64,000 bases of DNA from assembly GCF_000382205.1 (NCBI RefSeq), contig NZ_KB907787.1, positions 969,176 through 1,033,175 on the forward strand, given 5' to 3'. The first letter of the stretch is position 1; every line of letters begins with the position of its first letter. Of the stretch, positions 18,152-26,274 are shown piece after piece. This stretch comes from Dyadobacter beijingensis DSM 21582 (GTDB lineage Bacteria > Bacteroidota > Bacteroidia > Cytophagales > Spirosomataceae). The notes under the pieces are model-generated. The model saw only the letters and a list, made by a program, of their open reading frames with translations. It was not told the DNA's origin and ran no database searches. Position numbers and translations under genes: made by a program.

Positions 18152-19048
18152 TCAAATGCCGTATTTGACCTTGTTTTTAATTTTTAAAAGAAATGGCAAC
18201 CGGTAATATCTCCGGAATGCGGCGATCATACTCCCGTCAAGTGTGAGGTCAGGCGGCATCACCACATTACCCTCGGCCATTTCCTGGCCGTATTCTGCCG
18301 AAGTGAACGTAAAATTAGTGCCGCTGCCATCCGTCCCGATGTTTTTAATCTTCGAACGGACCGGATAGAGCCCGTAGGCCTGATGGGTAAACTGCGAATA
18401 CGTCCAGCGAATAGCCCACGAATCGATGATGCCCTTCTGCTGCTTGGCGAGCATGGGCCAGAGGTCCTCACCACCGAGCGTAAATGCTTCGCGTTGGAAC
18501 GGGTCGCTTTTTAACTTGTCGAAACCGGTTACCTGCCAATCCGCATTCGCCCATTTGTGCGCCCAGGTGCCCCAGCCCCACGAGCTCGCGCGCGGCACGA
18601 GGTACACATCGTGCAGGTAGTTTTGGGGAAATTCGAGCGGCGGCGTGTAGCCCGTTACCGAATAAATATCGTCGCGCTCCGCATAGGTATCCAGCGCATT
18701 GTTCATGAATGTCAGGAAATCGGTCGTGCTGAGCATATCGTCTTCGAGGACGATCACTTTCGGGTATCTCGAAAGTACAGCACTTACCCCTTCGGTCACC
18801 GAACGCGCCAGGCCCTTATTTTTTTCAGCCTCTATAACATGTACCTGCCGGAAGCCGGTAACCTTTGCGAGGTATGCGCGCACTTCACTGACTTGCTGCC
18901 GGTCGCTTTCGCTTTTCGGGCCGTCGGAATACACGTACAGCTCGCTTTCGGCGGCCAGCATGTTCATCCGTAAGCTTTCTACCGTTCGCTGCAAATGCCC
19001 GGGGCGGTTGTAGCAAAACAAAACAATGGGTGCGATCGGACCTGACAA
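18152..19048 (-). CDS. GT-A type glycosyltransferase (HlpA/GNT-I-like)
   Basis: Glycosyltransferase of 298 residues. The N-terminus IVLFCYNRPGHLQRTVESL is the donor-nucleotide strand, YVYSDGPKSE resembles the DG-P loop of this subgroup, and VIVLEDDMLSTTDFLTFMN contains the EDD metal-binding motif of GNT-I-like enzymes. The WGWGTWAHKWANADW segment is typical of the same group. The end is short and basic (LLKIKNKVKYGI) and may touch the membrane. It lies 8 nt after the methyltransferase and 12 nt before the FkbM gene. Donor and acceptor cannot be read from the sequence. Confidence 0.85.
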   Translation of the reverse strand: MSGPIAPIVLFCYNRPGHLQRTVESLRMNMLAAESELYVYSDGPKSESDRQQVSEVRAYLAKVTGFRQVHVIEAEKNKGLARSVTEGVSAVLSRYPKVIVLEDDMLSTTDFLTFMNNALDTYAERDDIYSVTGYTPPLEFPQNYLHDVYLVPRASSWGWGTWAHKWANADWQVTGFDKLKSDPFQREAFTLGGEDLWPMLAKQQKGIIDSWAIRWTYSQFTHQAYGLYPVRSKIKNIGTDGSGTNFTFTSAEYGQEMAEGNVVMPPDLTLDGSMIAAFRRYYRLPFLLKIKNKVKYGI

Positions 19049-19056
19049 ATCTATTT

Positions 19057-19671
19057 TCAGCTTTTGATTGCGTCGATGATCAGGGAAGTGTAGCCGAGCT
19101 TCCCGTTTTTGTTGCGCTCGTCATGGTCGGCCGAGCGGCGTATCATGCCGTCCTCCGCATTCCAGGGCGCTTTGTGAAACTGACCATTCTCGTCGAAATA
19201 TTCGAGCAGGTTTACCTTGAAACCTACATTTTCGAGAAAGCCGGACATGATTTTGTAATTATAAAGCAACTTATGGTCGTCGGCCCCATTACCCGTCCCG
19301 CCGGGTTTTACATACTCGATATATTCTTCACTGGGATTAAAACCGTCGGGAACGGCCACGCGGAGTACGCCGCCGGGTTTGAGGAAAGTATAGCAATTGG
19401 CAAATGCCAGCTGGCCCTGCTCGGGCGTGAGGTGCTCCCACACGTGCTCGGCCAGGATGCGGTCTATCGAATCTTCGAGGAAATACCGCTGCCAGTCGCT
19501 CTTTTTCAGCAGGTTCAATGTCTCGATGTCGGAATGTATCCAGCCTTTGAAAAGCGAATACATAGAGCCTACCACCAGTTTGACGGGCTTGGTACGGTCG
19601 TAGCTGGTTAGTTGAAAACGGCTGTAAGGCTCTTTCAGAAGGCCTGCTACTATTTTTTGTTTTAAAGACAT
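19057..19671 (-). CDS. Class I SAM-dependent methyltransferase (type 11-like)
   Basis: A 204-residue protein resembling methyltransferases common in LPS and capsule clusters. The opening KPVKLVVGSMYSLFKGWIHSDIE lacks the usual GxGxG loop; a GS stands in its place, as in the family's 'predicted SAM-dependent methyltransferase' branch. DRILAEHVWEHLTPEQGQLAF and FLKPGGVLRVAVPDGF are clear type 11 motifs. It is the first gene of a minus-strand unit with a glycosyltransferase and FkbM methyltransferase (8 and 12 nt gaps). Because the SAM loop is atypical, catalytic activity is less certain than the fold. Confidence 0.75.
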   Translation of the reverse strand: MSLKQKIVAGLLKEPYSRFQLTSYDRTKPVKLVVGSMYSLFKGWIHSDIETLNLLKKSDWQRYFLEDSIDRILAEHVWEHLTPEQGQLAFANCYTFLKPGGVLRVAVPDGFNPSEEYIEYVKPGGTGNGADDHKLLYNYKIMSGFLENVGFKVNLLEYFDENGQFHKAPWNAEDGMIRRSADHDERNKNGKLGYTSLIIDAIKS

Positions 19672-19794
19672 CGTGAATCCGGAAATGTTGAGCCGTTACG
19701 GGTAATCGGTACGGTTACGTGGCCAAAGATAGCAAAAGTTGAAATGACAGCGGGCAGTACGGGGCCGTAATCGTCTGCTTCGGGCCGGGTTGCC

Positions 19795-21315
19795 CTATTT
19801 TCGCTTGAAAACAACAGACCTTACCATTGCCCATCCCATAGTAAACCCGGCCGAAATGTCCTCGGAAACCCGCCACACCAGAATGCCGCCGCCGAAGATC
19901 ACGGTGACGATCACCGACCGTATTGCCATGTCGATCAGTACGGGCACCAATGCGCGGCTTGCCGGTGCCGGGATGAAATGCACCGTCAGATAAGTGAGCG
20001 CTGCCAATAACAAAACCTTGGCCGTACCTGCCGTGAAGGGTTGAATCCCCATTTTACTTTTGATAAAAAACAGCTTGACCACATTGTAGGTAACCGTCGC
20101 GATGAGTGCTGCCGCTGCCGCGCCGTTGTAGCCGTAAAGCGGGATCAGGAATTGACTGGCCGTCAGGATCAGTACGGTGAAAAAGAGCATGAAAACGATG
20201 TCGTAGCGGTAGAAGCGGGAGTTGGTGAGGATTTCGGTGTTCAAGCCGGTCATCATATCGGCAATGCGCGAGATGCCCACCATGAGCACTACCCATTTGC
20301 CTTGCGCGTAAATGTCGGATTTGGGAATGAGGCTGAAAATCGCGTCGATATTGCACCAGATACCGAGAAAGAGGAACGTGCCGATGATGAAGAGGTTAAG
20401 GGACGATTTCTTGTAAATGGTATCGATATGCGGGATGTCGTTCCGGACGTAAGCTTCTGAAATAATGGGTGCGCTGATCATGACAATGGCGTTCCGCGGA
20501 ATGGAGATCACCAGGGCAATGCGCGAGGCAATATCGAAAATCGCCGTGCTGCCCAGTCCGCCTTCGAATGCCGGCAGGAGTACTTTTTCAATGTGCGGAA
20601 GCAATGCCGCGCTCGCGCCGCCGAGCAGCACCCACAGCCCGTAACGGTACATTTCCTTGAATGCGGGATGTCTGATAAAGCCGAAATCGAGGGAGGTGAA
20701 AAGGCGGTTCTGGAAGCGCAGGTATACGAGCATGGCCGCGATCGCAACGCCATAGCTGACGACGGTCAGGTTCACCATCGTATCGAAAGTGATCACTTTG
20801 AAACCGAACAGCAATACCAACAGGCTGTTTGCCAGCCGGAGGCCCACCTCGCGGATCAGCGACGGCACGGCAATGCGCAGGTTAATGCGCGAATAGGATT
20901 CCAGCGCGAGCAGGTACACCATTCCCACCGTCAGGGGAATGAATACATAATAGTACCTGACCAGCATGGGGGAGTGGTCGAGGTAAAATTTGAGATATAA
21001 TGGCTTGAAAAGCAGGTATAACAGCGCAAATGCCGTGAGCCCGACGAGCGGCGTAATGATGATGAATGTAAAAAGCTGCCTGCGCGAGGCCTCGTCCTGG
21101 AACCGGCTGTGGAACCTGACGGCCACGGAAGGCACGCCAAGCAATGCGAAAGACATATAAATGACCGGGAACGTGAGCAGGGTGGAGGCATACAAACCCA
21201 GTTGTTCCTGGGTCATATACTGGTTGTAAAGGATCAGGATATTGAAAATTCCGATGACAACACCGACGTATGAAACAATGGAACTCTTAAATCCCTGACG
21301 TACAATAATCCCCAT
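19795..21315 (-). CDS. Polysaccharide flippase (Wzx/MATE-like membrane protein)
   Basis: Inner-membrane protein of 506 residues that should flip a lipid-linked oligosaccharide to the periplasmic side. About 12-14 hydrophobic segments are visible, for example VVIGIFNILILYNQYM, VIYMSFALLGVPSVAV, FTFIIITPLVGLTAFALLYLLF and VFMLFFTVLILTASQFLI. Conserved polar residues interrupt the helices, as in the polysaccharide_synt family (SIRxGFKSS-type N-terminus, seen here as RQGFKSSIVSYVG). It is transcribed away from the epimerase gene, with starts 52 nt apart. No Wzy polymerase or initiating sugar transferase is in this window. Confidence 0.87.
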   Translation of the reverse strand: MGIIVRQGFKSSIVSYVGVVIGIFNILILYNQYMTQEQLGLYASTLLTFPVIYMSFALLGVPSVAVRFHSRFQDEASRRQLFTFIIITPLVGLTAFALLYLLFKPLYLKFYLDHSPMLVRYYYVFIPLTVGMVYLLALESYSRINLRIAVPSLIREVGLRLANSLLVLLFGFKVITFDTMVNLTVVSYGVAIAAMLVYLRFQNRLFTSLDFGFIRHPAFKEMYRYGLWVLLGGASAALLPHIEKVLLPAFEGGLGSTAIFDIASRIALVISIPRNAIVMISAPIISEAYVRNDIPHIDTIYKKSSLNLFIIGTFLFLGIWCNIDAIFSLIPKSDIYAQGKWVVLMVGISRIADMMTGLNTEILTNSRFYRYDIVFMLFFTVLILTASQFLIPLYGYNGAAAAALIATVTYNVVKLFFIKSKMGIQPFTAGTAKVLLLAALTYLTVHFIPAPASRALVPVLIDMAIRSVIVTVIFGGGILVWRVSEDISAGFTMGWAMVRSVVFKRK

Positions 21316-21367
21316 TGAGGCACCACTTGATTACGGGACGAAGTACGAGAAAAAGCGGCAGAATAAC

Positions 21368-22468
21368 ATGAAAATCCTGAATGTAGTGGGTGCCAGGCCC
21401 AATTTCGTGAAAATAGCGCCATTGCACCGCGCTTTCCTCCGCTACCCGGATATGCATTCGCGGATCGTGCACACCGGCCAGCACCACGACTTTGCGATGT
21501 CCGGGATATTTTTCGAGCAGCTTTGCATTCCGCCGCCCGACCATTTCCTCGGCGTCGGGCTCGGATCGGTCACCACGCAGACGGCCGAGATCATGCGGGC
21601 ATTCGAAACGGTAATCCGGGAAGAGACGCCCGACCTGGTGATCGTGGTGGGTGACGTGACCTCCACGCTCGCCTGCGCGCTCGCGGCTGTGCAGATGCGC
21701 ATCCCGCTCGCGCACGTGGAGGCGGGCCTGCGCAGCCGCGACCGCACGATGCCCGAGGAAATGAACCGCATTCTCACCGATGCGATGGCCGACGAGCTGT
21801 TTGTGACCGAGGCAGCGGGGATGGAAAACCTGCTGCGCGAAAGTGTCGATCCCGCCCGCATTCATTTAGTGGGGAATGTGATGATCGATTCGCTACGGAT
21901 GATGCGGGAACGGATCGACGATCCGGCTATCCTGGCGCAATGGGAAATCACTGCCGGGCAGTACCTGCTCGTGACCCTGCACCGTCCGGCGAATGTCGAT
22001 CACGCCTGCGGGTTGAGGAACATCCTGGCTGTACTTTCCGTGGTGAGCAAGCGGTGGCCGGTAGTTTTCGTAGTGCACCCGCGCACGCATTCCAGGTTGA
22101 TGGAATTTGGATTAATACAAGAATTGGAATGCATGCGCAGCGTTACCATGCTTCCGCCGCAAGGCTACATACAGTTTTTGACCCTCGTTCGCCACGCCGC
22201 GGCCGTGCTGACCGACTCCGGGGGCGTGCAGGAAGAGACTACCTTTCTGAAAATCCCCTGCATCACCTTACGCAACAGTACCGAGCGGCCGGTTACCATC
22301 GCGTGTGGTACCAATTACCTGCTGCCCGATTTTAATGCGCAAAAGGTTTGGAACATACTGGAATTTGCATTGCACAAAGGAAAAGAAGCAAGTATCCCTC
22401 CGCTCTGGGACGGGCTTGCGGCAGATCGGATCGCGAATATTTTGAGAGAAAAATACATTAATTCGTAG
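21368..22468 (+). CDS. wecB: UDP-N-acetylglucosamine 2-epimerase (non-hydrolysing)
   Basis: Converts UDP-GlcNAc to UDP-ManNAc in the cytoplasm. The 366 residues carry the family's order of motifs: NVVGARPNFVKIAPLHRAF at the N-terminus, HTGQHHDFAMS, VVGDVTSTLACALAA, PLAHVEAGLRSRDRTMPEEMNR (active-site loop with the His/Glu/Arg set), LVTLHRPANVD, and the UDP-binding LTDSGGVQEETTFLKIPCITLRNSTERP. Length is normal for the family. The product could feed the dehydrogenase at 16044, giving UDP-ManNAcA, or be used directly. The start lies 52 nt from the divergent flippase start, so promoters overlap there. Confidence 0.93.
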   Translation: MKILNVVGARPNFVKIAPLHRAFLRYPDMHSRIVHTGQHHDFAMSGIFFEQLCIPPPDHFLGVGLGSVTTQTAEIMRAFETVIREETPDLVIVVGDVTSTLACALAAVQMRIPLAHVEAGLRSRDRTMPEEMNRILTDAMADELFVTEAAGMENLLRESVDPARIHLVGNVMIDSLRMMRERIDDPAILAQWEITAGQYLLVTLHRPANVDHACGLRNILAVLSVVSKRWPVVFVVHPRTHSRLMEFGLIQELECMRSVTMLPPQGYIQFLTLVRHAAAVLTDSGGVQEETTFLKIPCITLRNSTERPVTIACGTNYLLPDFNAQKVWNILEFALHKGKEASIPPLWDGLAADRIANILREKYINS

Positions 22469-22504
22469 GTTTGTGCAGTAGATGACTCACGCTCTGAATT
22501 TACG

Positions 22505-23149
22505 ATGCTCAAAAGGATAAAAAGTGTTGCCTGGGGCCTATTGAACCAGACAGGCCTCGGTGGTAGCGTTCAGCTGTACCTGGACGGCGCGCTGAAACAA
22601 TACGGCTGGTTTAAAAGCTTCCACGCCAAACAATCGATTGATATCAACGGTGACCCGCTTCCCTGGTATACCTATCCTTTTATACTTTTCTTAAAACCGC
22701 GTTTAAAGCCTGAATTCGAGGTTTTTGAATATGGTTCCGGTAATTCCACCCGCTGGTATGCCGCCCGCGTCAAGCACATTTCCGCCGTGGAGCACGACCG
22801 CGAGTGGATCGCGCAGATCAAACCGAAACTGCCGTCGAATGCCGAGGTACTGGAACGTCCATTGGGCGACAGCTATGTCAAATCCGTACAATCGACGGGC
22901 GTGAAGTACCATATTGTGGTCGTGGACGGTCGTAACCGCGTCAAATGCGCCAAGTACGCTGTGGATTACCTCCTGCCCGAAGGCGTGCTCATTCTCGATA
23001 ATTCCGAGCGCGACTGGTACACCGGCGCCAAGGAATATCTGGCCGGAAAAGGCTACCGCCGCCTCGATTTCATCGGTATGGCGCCGATTGTGGGTATTGA
23101 AACCTGCACCAGCGTGTTCTACCGTGACGGCAACTGTCTGGGCATTTAG
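22505..23149 (+). CDS. Predicted Rossmann-fold methyltransferase-like protein
   Basis: A 214-residue protein without a firm family name. A methyltransferase-like core is visible: FEVFEYGSGNSTRWYAARV matches a SAM loop, ISAVEHDREWIAQIK gives the acidic residue at the end of the next strand, and YHIVVVDGRNRVKCAKYAV resembles motif IV, with LLPEGVLILDNSERDWY after it. The N-terminal 70 residues are aromatic-rich (LPWYTYPFILFLKP). It follows the epimerase by 36 nt and could share its transcript. Its stop overlaps the convergent acyltransferase stop by 4 nt. A role in modifying the surface glycan is inferred from position only. Confidence 0.7.
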   Translation: MLKRIKSVAWGLLNQTGLGGSVQLYLDGALKQYGWFKSFHAKQSIDINGDPLPWYTYPFILFLKPRLKPEFEVFEYGSGNSTRWYAARVKHISAVEHDREWIAQIKPKLPSNAEVLERPLGDSYVKSVQSTGVKYHIVVVDGRNRVKCAKYAVDYLLPEGVLILDNSERDWYTGAKEYLAGKGYRRLDFIGMAPIVGIETCTSVFYRDGNCLGI

Positions 23150-24141
23150 GCCAAGACGGCCCTGTAAACGATTTTCACGCATTCTTTCCCGCCAATGCGC
23201 TCCTTGAAACGGCTGAGCGAAGGCTTGCCATGCCCGCGATGATCGAGTGAAATGCCGAGGTCGAGCAATGCCATGTTTTCACGACGGGCGTATGCGAAAG
23301 CCGCTTCAAAAAGTACCAGCGAGGGGCTCAGCGAGCGGTATTCGGGCAAATAACCGGATGTATAATGGTACAGTATCGTATCGCTCACCCGCACCATCAC
23401 GGCTGCCGCAACGGGCTTGTCGTGAAGTACTGCCGTTAGAATCACGTAATTTCCAGGATTGAGACTGGTGGAATTTGCCAGTTTTTCGAGCGATTCGGCG
23501 CATTCGTAGCCGTGCGCGGCGCTGCATCGCCGCAAAAAACCGACGACAGTTTCGTCGATCGGGCCTGTTTTCCAGCTCATTTCCAGTCCGGCCTTTTTGC
23601 CTTTCACTAACCGCCGCCGCTCCGCAGGCTCAATTATTAGCCCAAAATCCTCATTACCAATTGGAATATAATGGTTAGAATAAGTATGATTGGGTAAAAA
23701 ACCGGAAACGAGGTAGCATTCGTGGCACAAGTCGTGCGCGGAAGGAGCGTAGCAGGAAGGGGCCGTTTTAACGACCAGTGTGCGGCCGCCTTGTCCGGAT
23801 ACCCATTCACGGATGCAGGCGAGCAGGAACAACAGTTGTGATCGGGAGCAACCTTCCGACGGCATAATGCCTCCAAATGGAGCGCAGGGAGGTGAAATCC
23901 AGTCCGGAGAGCCTCGTAAGCAGTGAAATACGGCCAAAATGCCACCAGAGGCTTTGGAAGTTAGAATAAATGAATAAATTACGTCAGAAGAGTGTGCGCC
24001 GAGTTGCGCTCTTTGGAAGAACAGCCAGGGGGCGGTAGAAGGAAATGGTGCCTGCTCCAATGGAAATACCGCGACATCGGCGTCGGCATTAGTCCATGAG
24101 CAGCGTGAAGTGTGTGTAATATTACTACTGACCGGGCCCAA
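23146..24141 (-). CDS. GNAT/FemAB-like acyltransferase
   Basis: A 331-residue protein with the look of the GNAT-fold 'acetyltransferase' group related to FemAB and CelD. The C-terminal half carries the pattern NPGNYVILTAVLHDKPVAAAVM, then YHYTSGYLPEYRSLSPSLVLFEAAFAYARR, then LLDLGISLDHRGHGKPSLSRFKERIGG, which is the usual finish of this family. The N-terminal half is Cys-rich and poorly conserved. A role in acylating a sugar or peptide is plausible from the neighbouring glycan genes, but the acyl donor is not evident. The gene ends inside the last codon of the convergent methyltransferase-like gene. The start at 24141 is the first ATG of the frame and is not well supported. Confidence 0.72.
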   Translation of the reverse strand: MGPVSSNITHTSRCSWTNADADVAVFPLEQAPFPSTAPWLFFQRAQLGAHSSDVIYSFILTSKASGGILAVFHCLRGSPDWISPPCAPFGGIMPSEGCSRSQLLFLLACIREWVSGQGGRTLVVKTAPSCYAPSAHDLCHECYLVSGFLPNHTYSNHYIPIGNEDFGLIIEPAERRRLVKGKKAGLEMSWKTGPIDETVVGFLRRCSAAHGYECAESLEKLANSTSLNPGNYVILTAVLHDKPVAAAVMVRVSDTILYHYTSGYLPEYRSLSPSLVLFEAAFAYARRENMALLDLGISLDHRGHGKPSLSRFKERIGGKECVKIVYRAVLA

Positions 24142-24402
24142 AAGTTATAAGATGTGTACTAAATCTGCTCAGATCAAGGAATTTGATAAATATTTGGTAT
24201 ACTAATTTGATATTTTTTATGTTTAATACAATGCTGATTACTATTTTTGTTAATTCATCAAATCAGTTCAATGAGAATGTACAAAATTGTACTGGTTGGT
24301 AATCAGGATAGTCTTGCAAAGGGCAATCACAAAGCTGGAAACTGATTGCCCGGATTAATTTGACACCAGTATTTTTTTACACCCATCGGACCCAACCCAT
24401 CC

Positions 24403-25023
24403 ATGAAACACATACTGATCGCCGAAGACCACGCCGTGGTAAGAATCGGTACCAAACACCTCCTCAAATCACTGATTCCGGACTCTACCATTTCGGATGT
24501 CGACGATTTTGATAAAATTCTTCAGGAACTCGAGACGAAGGCTTATGACCTCCTGATCCTGGATATCAATATTCCCGGCGGTAACACTACCAAAATGGTG
24601 GAAACCATTCGCGCGAAATCACCGGGTATCAGGATACTGATGTTTTCCAGCTACGACGAGCAACTTTACGGCCTGATGTACCTCCAAGCAGGTGCCGACG
24701 GTTACCTTTCCAAAGATGCACCCGAAGAAGAGTTCAAAACTGCGGTAATGAGCGTTTTGAATAACAAAAAGTACATGAGCGAAGATATGCAGCAAATGAA
24801 TATCAATCGTCTCATCAACCCGAAGGAATACATGCCGGACCCGATCGTGAGCCTTTCGCCGCGGGAAACCGACGTGATGAACCTTCTGAAGGAGGGGTTG
24901 GGTACCGCAAAAATTGCAGAGAAACTGAACTTGCAGCTCTCTACCGTAAGTACTTACAAAGCCCGCATCTTCGAAAAGCTGGGCGTAAAGAACATCGTAG
25001 AGCTGATCACCAAGATCAAGTAA
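24403..25023 (+). CDS. NarL/LuxR-family response regulator
   Basis: Two-component transcription regulator of 206 residues. The receiver domain has the acidic pair Glu8-Asp9, the phospho-acceptor Asp54 in LLILDINIPGG, a switch Ser in MFSSYDE and Lys104 in YLSKDAP. The LuxR-type helix-turn-helix covers about 147-206: LSPRETDVMNLLKEGLGTAKIAEKL, then LSTVSTYKARIFEKLGVKN. No histidine kinase gene is adjacent, so it is an orphan here. The preceding 261 nt are AT-rich and contain TATTTTTG at 24242-24249, a good -7 match without a well-placed -33. A strong terminator follows at 25043. Confidence 0.93.
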   Translation: MKHILIAEDHAVVRIGTKHLLKSLIPDSTISDVDDFDKILQELETKAYDLLILDINIPGGNTTKMVETIRAKSPGIRILMFSSYDEQLYGLMYLQAGADGYLSKDAPEEEFKTAVMSVLNNKKYMSEDMQQMNINRLINPKEYMPDPIVSLSPRETDVMNLLKEGLGTAKIAEKLNLQLSTVSTYKARIFEKLGVKNIVELITKIK

Positions 25024-25042
25024 TTTTTTTCTTACCATATCG

Positions 25043-25080
25043 AAAAAGGGTTTCTGTACCAGGTGCAGAAACCCTTTTTT
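25043..25080 (+). terminator. Rho-independent terminator after the NarL-type regulator
   Basis: Stem GGGTTTCTG (25048-25056) with CAGAAACCC (25066-25074), a 9-nt loop and T6 at 25075-25080; A5 precedes the stem. Confidence 0.88.
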
Positions 25081-25101
25081 ATGACATTAAACGAGTAATT
25101 C

Positions 25102-25632
25102 ATGCGTAAGCTGCGTGTAGACGAAATGGACCGCCTGTCGGTCGAACAGTTCCGGGAGGCCGACAAATTTCCGTTGGTGATCGTGCTGGACAATATCAGG
25201 AGCCTGAACAATATAGGGTCGTTTTTCCGTACAGCCGACGCATTCAGGGCGGAGAAAATCGTGCTTTGCGGGTACACGCAGGCGCCCCCGCACCGCGAGA
25301 TTACGCGCAGCGCGCTTGGGGCTGAGATGGCGGTGGCGTGGGAGAAGTCGCCCGGCGCAAGGGAAGCTGTGGAATCGCTGAAATCGCAGGGGTACAAGGT
25401 ATGGTGCGTGGAGCAGGCGGAGGGCAGCGTATTGTTGCAGCATTTCGAGCCGGAGCCCGGCGTTGCACATGCGTTTGTATTCGGGAATGAGGTGGAAGGC
25501 GTAAGTAACGAGGCCATTGCGGCGTCGGACGGATGCCTGGAAATCCCCCAGTTTGGTACGAAGCACTCTTTCAACGTTTCCGTGTCGGCAGGTATCGTGC
25601 TTTGGGATTATATCCGTAAAAAGATAATATAA
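25102..25632 (+). CDS. SpoU/TrmH-family RNA 2'-O-methyltransferase
   Basis: SPOUT-fold enzyme of 176 residues that methylates a ribose in tRNA or rRNA. All three SpoU motifs are present: motif 1 LDNIRSLNNIGSFFRTADAF with the catalytic Arg and Asn, motif 2 FVFGNEVEGVSNEAI, and motif 3 IPQFGTKHSFNVSVSAGIVLWD. These residues build the trefoil-knot SAM site. It lacks the extra N-terminal RNA-binding domain of RlmB, which makes it a short form; the target nucleotide is not predictable. It begins just after the terminator of the response regulator and is therefore probably expressed independently. Confidence 0.9.
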   Translation: MRKLRVDEMDRLSVEQFREADKFPLVIVLDNIRSLNNIGSFFRTADAFRAEKIVLCGYTQAPPHREITRSALGAEMAVAWEKSPGAREAVESLKSQGYKVWCVEQAEGSVLLQHFEPEPGVAHAFVFGNEVEGVSNEAIAASDGCLEIPQFGTKHSFNVSVSAGIVLWDYIRKKII

Positions 25633-25772
25633 AAATAATATCGAAAATTTGCTATTTATAAATTAATAATGGGTATTTGTAGGTTATTGTCTGACGACAA
25701 AACGGACGTCTCGTACCTCGTTTTCAGAGCCAGGCGTCATGTATCATCACTGTAATTCTTAATATCAGGTTT

Positions 25773-26213
25773 ATGAAATCCGCTACCAAGAAGTTATCGA
25801 CAGAAATTGCTGAGACACTTACCGGAAAAATCGAGTCAGTATCTGCCGGTTCGAAAAAAATAAAGAGATCGATCGAGAAAGCGGCTGCCAAACTGGCGAA
25901 GAAAGTAGCCAAATTCGAAAAAGAAACGCTTAAGAAAAAAGCCAAGGACGCTAAAAACGCGGAAAAGAAAGTAAAGGATAAAAAAGACGGGAAAAAGAGC
26001 AAAGCGCAGAAAGCTGAAAAGGTAGCGGCACTGGTAGCAGCAGCTTCATCGAAAGCGCCCGTAGCGGCGCCTGCCAAGCCAACCGTTGGCAAAGAAGCCA
26101 GCGCGCCGAAAGCGCCTGCTAAACCTGCTGCCCCGAAGGCAGCTCCTGCCAGACCGGCAGCCAAACCTGCCGCGGCTCCCGCAGCAGAAGCTCCTGCCCC
26201 CGAAAACGCTTAA
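25773..26213 (+). CDS. Histone H1-like Lys/Ala/Pro-rich protein
   Basis: A 146-residue, strongly basic, low-complexity protein. Residues 1-85 are lysine- and alanine-rich and look helical or coiled-coil (KAAAKLAKKVAKFEKETLKK). Residues 86-146 are an unstructured tail of repeated AKP/AAP/PAKP units, ending in acidic EAPAPENA. This layout resembles eukaryotic H1 tails and bacterial H1-like or AlgP-like proteins, so DNA binding and nucleoid compaction are likely but not shown. Compositional bias makes homology unreliable. The gene is single, with its own leader containing an AAAACG/CGTTTT inverted repeat at 25699-25724, and a strong terminator after it. Confidence 0.75.
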   Translation: MKSATKKLSTEIAETLTGKIESVSAGSKKIKRSIEKAAAKLAKKVAKFEKETLKKKAKDAKNAEKKVKDKKDGKKSKAQKAEKVAALVAAASSKAPVAAPAKPTVGKEASAPKAPAKPAAPKAAPARPAAKPAAAPAAEAPAPENA

Positions 26214-26232
26214 TCGTTTCCGGCAAATACCC

Positions 26233-26274
26233 AAGACGGCCAGCATCGGTACCCGGTGCTGGCCGTCTTGTTTT
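26233..26274 (+). terminator. Rho-independent terminator after the H1-like gene
   Basis: A 13-bp perfect stem (26233-26245 with 26257-26269) and an 11-nt loop, followed by GTTTT. The T-run abuts the stop of the convergent pgeF gene at 26273. Confidence 0.85.

Noticed and set aside
24242..24249. TATTTTTG upstream of the NarL-type regulator as a promoter
   Set aside because: A good -7 match but no TTG at 17-23 nt upstream, so I did not call it.
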